Assembly (NCBI GenBank): GCA_050486105.1
Contig: JBJHCR010000211.1
Coordinates: 1 to 11,601, forward strand
Origin: JAEXNA01 sp050486105
Lineage (GTDB): Bacteria > Vulcanimicrobiota > Xenobia > Xenobiales > JADMJV01
Direction: 5' to 3'
DNA length: 11,601 nucleotides
In this document: piece by piece, positions 6,519 to 11,601 of the stretch
Numbering within the stretch: position 1 is the stretch's first letter
How the letters are laid out: the number at the start of each line of letters is the position of its first letter
Translations under genes and position numbers: made by a program
The notes under the pieces: generated by a model
Database searches by the model: none
Told to the model about the DNA's origin: nothing
Seen by the model: the letters and a program-made list of their open reading frames with translations, nothing else

Positions 6519-6682
6519 CGCTCCGAAGCTTCCCTCGCCTGAGGCGTCAGGCCTGCCTGCATGTCCTCGAGCGAGTAGTCCATAATCGGGACCAGCGTCG
6601 ACCTGCAGAAGTGGTGCAGGGGCGGCGTGTTGGCCGGAAGGTCCGGATCGTCAAGCATCATCCGGAACGAGAATATCCCCTC
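6515..6682 (-). pseudogene. C-terminal remnant of a Mu gpF/SPP1 gp7-like phage minor head protein
   Basis: On the minus strand a frame open from 6682 to the stop at 6517-6515 encodes a 47-48 residue tail when started at ATG 6661 or 6658. It contains DDPDLPANTPPLHHFCRSTL followed by VPIMDYS. The PPLH-xx-CRSTLVP block is the characteristic C-terminal Cys/His segment of phage head morphogenesis (Mu F-like/SPP1 gp7-like) proteins, usually PPxHPNCRCT-VP. The remaining several hundred residues of such a protein are absent: a stop (6685-6683) closes the frame just upstream, and another minus frame over about 6650-6775 shows no match I recognise. It is therefore read as a 3' fragment left by deletion or recombination, although a small expressed ORF is possible. 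Its TGA overlaps the GTG of the zincin-like gene (GTGA), preserving the ancestral gene junction. The remnant looks more GC-rich than the two genes after it. Confidence 0.6.
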
Positions 6683-6703
6683 TCATGGTTTGTCTTGATG
6701 CTC

Positions 6704-6732
6704 TTGGTTCGTCTCGGGCCTTATGGTAGACT
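6704..6732 (+). promoter_or_regulatory. Candidate sigma70-type promoter with extended -10
   Basis: TTGGTT (6704-6709) and TAGACT (6727-6732) are separated by 17 bases. TGG stands directly before the -10, forming an extended TGn-TAGACT element. The predicted transcript would start near 6740 and lead into the coiled-coil gene at 6801 with a leader of about 60 bases. It lies where the accessory minus-strand island ends, so the coiled-coil gene is likely to be transcribed independently. The assignment is by eye from consensus match (3 of 6 and 4 of 6 bases plus the extended motif). Confidence 0.35.
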
Positions 6733-6800
6733 AGCCTAGGATCGGTCTGCACCAGCGTCAGAGGCACGCTCCATCCGCAGCTCGACCGAGGTTAAGCACA

Positions 6801-7211
6801 ATGGCAGATTACGAGAAACTGCGCCAAGCTATGGAGAGCAATTTTCGTCTTGGTATCCTCCACGCCCGAGATATCGGATTCCGGTTGAACCATAAGATCG
6901 AAGGGGCGACTCAGCGACTGGGCCAGATGACCGAGAAGTTGGATCAGGTGACCGAGAAGTTGGACCTAGTCACCAAACAGATGGTAGAGGTCACCAGAGA
7001 ATTCCAGAAGACCTCCAAGAGCGTGGAAGCGGTGGGCAAAGAACTTTCCGAATTCGGGGTGGAGGTTCAACAGGGCTTTGAGATCATCGCCGACGACCAG
7101 CAAAAAGTTCTCGATGTGCTCTTATCCATCGGTGATGGAAGCGTGGACCTACGTAAGGAATTGGCCGAACTTAAGGCCCGAGTTGAGGCCTTGGAGAAGC
7201 GAGCGAGTTAG
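6801..7211 (+). CDS. Small heptad-repeat coiled-coil protein
   Basis: A 136-residue, mostly helical cytoplasmic protein of unknown function. After a short N-terminal region (1-32), residues 33-91 form a coiled coil with clear seven-residue periodicity. Heptads begin with M or V at 43, 50, 57, 64 and 78 (MTEKLDQ, VTEKLDL, VTKQMVE, VTREFQK, VGKELSE), with Leu, Met or Phe at the matching fifth position. Residues 119-134 (LRKELAELKARVEALEK) form a second amphipathic helix with leucine-type spacing. The region between (92-118) has DDQQKVLDVLLSIGDG. There is no membrane segment or signal peptide. Start ATG has GAGG nine bases upstream. It sits between the accessory island and the sensor genes. A role in oligomerisation or scaffolding is conceivable, but nothing in the sequence fixes it. 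Confidence 0.75.
   Translation: MADYEKLRQAMESNFRLGILHARDIGFRLNHKIEGATQRLGQMTEKLDQVTEKLDLVTKQMVEVTREFQKTSKSVEAVGKELSEFGVEVQQGFEIIADDQQKVLDVLLSIGDGSVDLRKELAELKARVEALEKRAS
6928..6964 (+). repeat. 21-base-spaced direct repeat encoding one coiled-coil heptad
   Basis: The 16-base string TGACCGAGAAGTTGGA occurs at 6928-6943 and again at 6949-6964, exactly 21 bases apart, which is one heptad of seven codons. The next two heptads (from 6969 and 6990) keep the protein pattern V-T-K/R but have diverged in DNA. This looks like recent in-frame duplication within the coiled-coil gene, and a site where heptad number could vary between strains. Confidence 0.8.
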
Positions 7212-7378
7212 AAGCTGGCCCAATTGGGAAGATCCCTCAGAAAGCAAGTCCTACTATAACCTTAGGTATGGCTCACTTTCCCCGGAAGGTAATGTTTGGC
7301 GATTCGTATATGTAGTAACTTCGAACCGACACTCACCGCAAGAAACTGCATTGAAAGGCAAAAAAGAGATTGTCCTGG
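7212..7378. other. Intergenic region before the XRE-PAS regulator
   Basis: These 167 bases hold no convincing gene. Visible elements are the perfect 10-base palindrome CCCAATTGGG (7219-7228) eight bases after the coiled-coil stop, an isolated good -10 match TATAAC (7255-7260) without a matching -35, a small dyad TTCC-CC-GGAA (7279-7288), and an AT-rich patch around 7307-7318. None forms a terminator with a T-run. A promoter for the regulator gene probably lies here but cannot be placed with confidence. Confidence 0.4.
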
Positions 7379-9085
7379 ATGGAGCAGATCCCCGAACGCC
7401 TACGTCAGGCCCGCACTCGAACAGGGATGTCCCAAGAAGAGTTAGCCGAGAAAGTCGGCCTTACGGCCGTATCGATTTCCAAGTTTGAAACCGGACGGCG
7501 GAAACCTCGGGTCTCGACACTAGAGCGCATCGCCGGAGCCACGGGAACCCCTCTGTCCTGGTTTTTTTCGGAGTCCTCCGAATCCCCCGTGTCGCGAGAC
7601 TTCCACCGTCGCCTCTCCGAGCATCTCCTCAGCTTTCTGGAGAACGAGCACCTGGCTCTCAAGACCTTCCTCGACTCCCTCAGCGAAACGCTGCCGGCTT
7701 TGGCTTGGACCACAGACGAGCGACTCAACCTTATCGGCCGCTTCGGTGGAGATCGGGCCTCGTTAGAGGGGCCGATCGGCAAACTGGGACCTGGGGTGGA
7801 GCTGGCTCACCGGCAGGCCCTCCGGGGGAAAAACACCGCCTTCCGCTTTACCCGTAACGGATGCGAATATCTGGCTCGAGTTGGCCCCATTAAAAGCGCG
7901 GAGAAAGCTATTCTTGGGACCATCGCCATCGCCGTGAATCTCCCTCCCGAAGCTTTGGCTGAACGCCCGGGATTTGGACCCGCCTGGGAGCCGTGCGAAG
8001 AGCTGGTGGAGGCCCTCTCCTCGGAGTTCGCCCGAATGCGCAGCGATGTCGGTTCCCTGCTCGACGCGCTTCTCCATCGGGCCGGCCTAGGTCTGGAATC
8101 CTGCCCCATACCGGCCGCTCATTTGGATTCCGACGATCGCATTCAACGAGTGAGTTCCGGCTTTCACCAATGGCTCGGGTTCGAGCGTTCTGAACTTCTG
8201 GGGAAAGACGTAAAGGAGGTGGTGGACGGATCAACTAGGAGCACCTTGGAATCAGCTCTCCAGGTCGTTCGAGAGACGGGCAAAGGGGCCACCATTGAGG
8301 CTCTCTTCGCACGAAAAAACGGCAGACCACGAGAGGTTTTGATCAGCCTAGGGGTAGACCACGCCGTGAGCGGGGAACCGCTGCTTTTATTGATTCAAGA
8401 CATCACTGAACGTCACCGCCTGGATTATAGGGTGCGGGCCCGGGGCCTGGTGTTGTCAACCCTACTAGAACAGATGGACGAAGGCTTCGCGGTTCAAGTA
8501 GAGGACCGTATCACCTATGTGAACCCCGGACTCTGCCGCCTCCTCGGCTATTCCCGGGAGGAACTCACGGGCATGTCCCTCTTTGACCTGAGTAGCGAAC
8601 AAGATCGTCCCAAGCTTCAAGCCCAGCTCGAGAGTCGTCGCCACGGAAAAGCCGGTCGCTACATTCTCGGTATGACCCAGAAAGACGGCAGTATGAAGCG
8701 GGTGTCGATATCGGGCACTCCCATGCTCGACGAAAAGGGGCAGGTGTGCGGTTCGTTTGGGATCTTCACAAAGCTCGACACCAGCGAGTTTCTGGACGTG
8801 CTGCTTTGGACCGTGGACCGGGCGGGAAAGATGACCAGCCTCTCCGGTGGAGCCTCTCAATACAGTGTGGCAGAAGAACCGAGTTTCGCACCAGCACTGC
8901 TCTCCCATCCCGAGGTGGAAAGCATCACCGCTCGGATCTTGGAGGGACACAGCGGTGGCACTCTCCGGGTCACGGTGGACAAGGCCAAGTATCTGATTCA
9001 ACTCAAACCCTTCGGAAACGGCAGCGACCAAGGCGTGGCCGGCATCGCCCTACCAGAGATCCTCCCCACCAGTATTACTCACTAA
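7379..9085 (+). CDS. One-component regulator: XRE-type HTH with about four PAS domains
   Basis: A 568-residue transcription factor with built-in sensing. Residues 5-60 are a Cro/CI (HTH_3) domain with RTGMSQEELAEKVGLTAVSISKFETGRRKPRVSTLERIA-type sequence, here residues 14-52. Four PAS-like units follow: about 101-188 (LPALAWTTDERL...), 245-345 (ending in LLLLIQDITERHRL), 363-466 (LEQMDEGFAV, VNPGLCRLLGYSREEL) and 471-560 (LDVLLWTVDRAGKMT). The first and last share the xLxWTxD opening, suggesting duplication. There is no kinase, receiver or membrane segment, so a cytoplasmic signal (small ligand, redox or another bound cofactor) would act directly on DNA binding. ATG at 7379 is preferred because the AAAGAG purine run lies at suitable distance; TTG at 7370 is in frame but too close to it. 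The next gene, a multi-PAS histidine kinase, follows after 162 bases. Ligand and targets are unknown. Confidence 0.85.
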   Translation: MEQIPERLRQARTRTGMSQEELAEKVGLTAVSISKFETGRRKPRVSTLERIAGATGTPLSWFFSESSESPVSRDFHRRLSEHLLSFLENEHLALKTFLDSLSETLPALAWTTDERLNLIGRFGGDRASLEGPIGKLGPGVELAHRQALRGKNTAFRFTRNGCEYLARVGPIKSAEKAILGTIAIAVNLPPEALAERPGFGPAWEPCEELVEALSSEFARMRSDVGSLLDALLHRAGLGLESCPIPAAHLDSDDRIQRVSSGFHQWLGFERSELLGKDVKEVVDGSTRSTLESALQVVRETGKGATIEALFARKNGRPREVLISLGVDHAVSGEPLLLLIQDITERHRLDYRVRARGLVLSTLLEQMDEGFAVQVEDRITYVNPGLCRLLGYSREELTGMSLFDLSSEQDRPKLQAQLESRRHGKAGRYILGMTQKDGSMKRVSISGTPMLDEKGQVCGSFGIFTKLDTSEFLDVLLWTVDRAGKMTSLSGGASQYSVAEEPSFAPALLSHPEVESITARILEGHSGGTLRVTVDKAKYLIQLKPFGNGSDQGVAGIALPEILPTSITH

Positions 9086-9133
9086 CCCTACCAGGGGGTT
9101 TCCCCGAATCCCACTGCGTGGTAAGGTTTTCCT

Positions 9134-9155
9134 GTTGTGTGTTAGGGATCACAAC
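9134..9155. promoter_or_regulatory. Inverted repeat GTTGTG-N10-CACAAC, possible operator
   Basis: Within the 162-base gap between the regulator and the kinase, GTTGTG (9134-9139) and CACAAC (9150-9155) form a perfect 6-base dyad with 16 bases between half-site starts, close to the spacing bound by dimeric XRE-type repressors. The same gap contains the 8-base direct repeat GTAAGGTT (9121-9128 and 9166-9173) flanking the dyad. A hairpin with a 10-base loop is the alternative; there is no T-run, so it is not a typical terminator. The rest of the gap shows no gene and no clear -35/-10 pair. Confidence 0.3.
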
Positions 9156-9247
9156 GAGCCTGGGGGTAAGGTTCTAGAGACCGCGCGCACCAAGCCGGCC
9201 GCTTCAGCTTGTCTGTCACCTAGAGTTTCTCAAAAGGGGGAGAACGC

Positions 9248-11601
9248 TTGGCAGCTTATACACAATTAGACTTCGCGAATCTCACTCGGACCGCTCCAGG
9301 TCTGCTGATTATTGATCCCGGAACGCTCCGTCTGCTATCTCTCAACCGTGAAGCTTGCGAGATCCTGGGAACAACGGAGAAGGCCTTGCTAGCCTCCCCT
9401 CCTGCCACCGTCACCTCTCTCTTCGGTGCTGAAGCTGCCGCAAGGGCTACCGAAGGTTGTCCTAACCCTCTGCAGGTCAGCTTCTCTCCGGAGGGTGGAG
9501 AAGAGATCGCTTTGGAGGTGATGTTCGAGTTTCTCGGACTCGGGGAGGAGAGGCGTCTCCTGGCACTCTTCTGCAATCCTAAAGAGCGAGAGAGGGTGGA
9601 GGGCAACGCAAACCTCCTTCGCAAGGCTCTCGACGCGGCCGAGGACATGATCGCCCTGGTCGACCCGAACACTCTTAAGTTCCTGGAGGTCAACCAGGGT
9701 GCGGCGAAGGCCCTGGGCTACACCCGGAAAGAGTTCCTCGCTCTCAAGCCGACGGACCTGAAGCCCCTTATGGAACCGGATTCCTATCGCGAGCTTTACG
9801 TGCGACCCCTCTTGAGTGACGAGGAGAATTCTGTTCAGTTCCAGACCCTGCACAGACGAAAGGACGGCACGGAATATCCGGTCGAAGTTCTATTACAGAG
9901 GATCGACGATGATTCCGGAGCACCTATTCTGCTCAACATCGCCCGAGATTTAAGCGAGGTCAAACGCTCTCAGCAAGAGAGCGATCGCTTCTTCTCGGTC
10001 TCTCTGGAGATGCTCTGCATCGCTAACAAGGAGGGGCATTTTATCCGAGTGAATCCCTCGTTTACCAGAGTCCTCGGGTACACCGAGGAAGAGCTTCTCG
10101 CCCGGCCCTTCGTGGATTATGTTCACCCGGACGATGTCGCCGCCACCCAGGCTGTGGTTCAGGACATGTTCGAGGGACAGCGACTGGTGGACTTCGAAAA
10201 CAGATACCGCACCCGGAGCGGCAGCTTTCGAATTTTTCAATGGACCTCCATGTTCGACCCCGACACGAAAAGGATCTACGCGGCCGCCCGCGACGTCACC
10301 AAGGAGCGGGAGCGAGAGCGAGAATTGGCCGAGAAGAATCAGCGATTGAAAGAAGCTGGGAGCCTGGATCGGGCTGCGCGCCGAGCGTTGATGATCTTCA
10401 ATCAGAACCGAGAGGTGGATAGTTCACTCCAGGAGGTGCTTGAAGTTTTGGCCGATGAGCTTGGATTTCGGCCACTAGCATTTTACCTCTTCGACGAATG
10501 GAACGGCCTACTGAACCTCTCGGCGAGTCTCTCCCTCCCGCCGAACCAAGCCAAGACTTACAAGTTCGGGGAAGGAATGGTGGGGGAAGCCGCCGCCGGT
10601 AAACGTCCCGTCATCCTTGAGGTGGATCCTTCGAATTCCGAGGCCGAGGCCCTGGCCCTGGAGACCGGCGTCGGCAAGATCTACCCCCGGGTACTTTTCG
10701 CTTTCCCTTTGGTTCACCAAGAGAGAACCCTGGCTGTCATGGCCGGAGCCTCCCAGAGGCCCTTGAGCAAGCGTGAGCGCTCGGTTCTAGAGCAACTCGC
10801 CACTCAGACTGCCGTGGGTCTCCACTCCCTGGCCCAGTTCCAACAGTTGCAACAGCTTTCCCAGCAACTCACCGAGCGAGGACGCCGGATCGCCCGCCAG
10901 AACCAGGAACTGAAAAAAGCCAGCCAGTTCAAGTCGGAGTTTCTGGCCAATATGTCTCACGAACTGCGCACCCCCTTAAACGCCATCATCGGTTTCTCGG
11001 AATGCTTGAAAGACGGTTTGCTGGGAGAGCTTGAAGAAAACCAAGCCGACTATGCCAGCGAAATCTTCAGCAGCGGGCAACATCTCCTTTCGCTGATCAA
11101 CGACATTCTGGATCTTTCAAAGATCGAGGCCGGAATGATGAAACTCTCTTTGGAAGATGTGGATCTGCCCCACCTTCTTCAAAACTCCTTGACCATCATT
11201 AAGGAACAGGCCGGCAAGAAAAATTTAACTCTCCATCAGGACTTCGAAGAAGATCTTCCTCCCTTCCTCGGAGATCCCAGAAAGCTCCGGCAGATCGTCT
11301 ACAATCTTCTTTCTAACGCCGTGAAATTCACCGATCCCGGAGGGACCGTTCGTCTAGGCGCCAGGCGAGAGGGAAGTGACCTCCTGGTGACGGTGGAAGA
11401 CACCGGGATCGGGATCGCTTCCAAAGATCAACAAAGACTCTTCGAGCCCTTCGTGCAACTCGACGGTGACATCGACCGGAAGTACGAAGGGACTGGGCTC
11501 GGCCTCGGCCTGGTGCGACGCCTGGTGGAACTCCACGGTGGGGTCATAGAACTCGACAGTGAAGTGGGCCAGGGGAGCCGATTCACCGTGCGCCTCCCCA
11601 T
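9248..11601 (+). CDS. Multi-PAS/GAF sensor histidine kinase (3' end beyond window)
   Basis: At least 784 residues, open to the right edge. No transmembrane segment is seen, so it is probably cytoplasmic. Domains in order: PAS-like about 14-110 (starting TAPGLLIIDPGTLRLLSLNR); PAS 123-240 (AEDMIALVDPNTLKFLEVNQ, GYTRKEFL); PAS 245-365 (EMLCIANKEGHFIRVNPSF, GYTEEELL); a charged helical linker (365-385); GAF about 388-535 (FGEGMVGEAAAGKRPVI); a helix; then HisKA with MSHELRTPLNAIIGFSE, phospho-acceptor H571; and HATPase with N-box NLLSNAVKF (N690), G1 DTGIGI (D718), F-box LFEPFVQL and G2 GTGLGLGL (from 748). Whether a receiver domain follows is unknown. The start is TTG at 9248 with AAAGGGGGAG about seven bases upstream; an in-frame stop at 9221 leaves no other start. 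It would autophosphorylate on H571 and pass phosphate to a response regulator not present in this window. Confidence 0.92.
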   Translation, partial: MAAYTQLDFANLTRTAPGLLIIDPGTLRLLSLNREACEILGTTEKALLASPPATVTSLFGAEAAARATEGCPNPLQVSFSPEGGEEIALEVMFEFLGLGEERRLLALFCNPKERERVEGNANLLRKALDAAEDMIALVDPNTLKFLEVNQGAAKALGYTRKEFLALKPTDLKPLMEPDSYRELYVRPLLSDEENSVQFQTLHRRKDGTEYPVEVLLQRIDDDSGAPILLNIARDLSEVKRSQQESDRFFSVSLEMLCIANKEGHFIRVNPSFTRVLGYTEEELLARPFVDYVHPDDVAATQAVVQDMFEGQRLVDFENRYRTRSGSFRIFQWTSMFDPDTKRIYAAARDVTKERERERELAEKNQRLKEAGSLDRAARRALMIFNQNREVDSSLQEVLEVLADELGFRPLAFYLFDEWNGLLNLSASLSLPPNQAKTYKFGEGMVGEAAAGKRPVILEVDPSNSEAEALALETGVGKIYPRVLFAFPLVHQERTLAVMAGASQRPLSKRERSVLEQLATQTAVGLHSLAQFQQLQQLSQQLTERGRRIARQNQELKKASQFKSEFLANMSHELRTPLNAIIGFSECLKDGLLGELEENQADYASEIFSSGQHLLSLINDILDLSKIEAGMMKLSLEDVDLPHLLQNSLTIIKEQAGKKNLTLHQDFEEDLPPFLGDPRKLRQIVYNLLSNAVKFTDPGGTVRLGARREGSDLLVTVEDTGIGIASKDQQRLFEPFVQLDGDIDRKYEGTGLGLGLVRRLVELHGGVIELDSEVGQGSRFTVRLP

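Noticed and set aside
6537..6552. GCCTGA-GGCG-TCAGGC hairpin near the start of the zincin-like gene
   Set aside because: It lies inside the coding tail of the head-protein remnant, has no T-run on either strand and is too short to call a terminator or attachment site.
6649..6775. Open minus-strand frame upstream of the head remnant, tested as its frameshifted continuation
   Set aside because: The translation shows no recognisable head-protein motif and overlaps the likely promoter of the coiled-coil gene, so it was not annotated.
7219..7228. Perfect palindrome CCCAATTGGG
   Set aside because: A single 10-base palindrome is expected by chance at this scale and has no second copy in the window that I could see; noted only within the intergenic entry.
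7405..9031. Several long minus-strand open frames opposite the regulator, and similar ones opposite the kinase
   Set aside because: They lie antisense to clear domain-bearing genes and their translations are Arg/Ser/Pro-rich without motifs, as expected of shadows in GC-rich DNA.
9086..9115. AACCC...GGGTT and GGGG...CCCC pairs after the regulator stop as a terminator
   Set aside because: Stems are about five bases or loops too tight, and no T-run follows.
1..11601. CRISPR arrays, tRNA or rRNA genes, insertion sequences
   Set aside because: No regularly spaced repeats, tRNA-like cloverleaf, rRNA signature, transposase or terminal inverted repeats were seen.

Overview
This window is a stretch of bacterial chromosome, moderately GC-rich by eye, with dense, mostly co-directional genes and frequent GTG/TTG starts. 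The organism cannot be named from the sequence. A coenzyme F420 pathway with a stand-alone CofE (not fused as in actinobacterial FbiB), alongside multi-PAS histidine kinases, suggests an uncultured, probably non-actinobacterial, F420-using bacterium or metagenome-assembled genome.

Region 1 (19-5508, + strand) is a seven-gene, tightly packed, probably single operon. It encodes a TcdA/CsdL-type tRNA ct6A dehydratase, a degenerate BadF/GlcNAc-kinase-like ASKHA protein, a class I SAM methyltransferase with DOT1-like features, a NudL-type CoA pyrophosphatase (Nudix), and then cofD, cofC and cofE. The last three build the F420 side chain: CofC activates the phospho-acid with GTP, CofD transfers it to Fo, and CofE adds glutamates. 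The three F420 genes and the Nudix gene overlap one another at stop/start codons. No Fo synthase (CofG/CofH or FbiC) lies in the window.

Region 2 (5509-6682, - strand) is a short accessory island that looks AT-richer by eye in its two intact genes. Reading in its own direction it starts with a truncated tail of a phage Mu gpF/SPP1 gp7-like minor head protein. This is coupled by a GTGA overlap to a 214-residue protein resembling the anthrax-lethal-factor-like (ATLF) zincin fold, whose first zinc-binding His appears to be Glu. That gene is coupled by a second GTGA overlap to a 94-residue protein of unknown function. The arrangement suggests a phage-derived effector with a possible partner or immunity protein, now cut off from its head gene. 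It is the most unusual part of the window.

Region 3 (6700-11601, + strand) is a sensory region. A plausible extended -10 promoter precedes a small heptad-repeat coiled-coil protein. Next comes a one-component regulator with an N-terminal XRE-type HTH and about four PAS domains, and then a large histidine kinase (three PAS, GAF, HisKA, HATPase) that runs off the right edge. No receiver domain is visible in the window. The intergenic gap before the kinase carries an inverted repeat that could be an operator.
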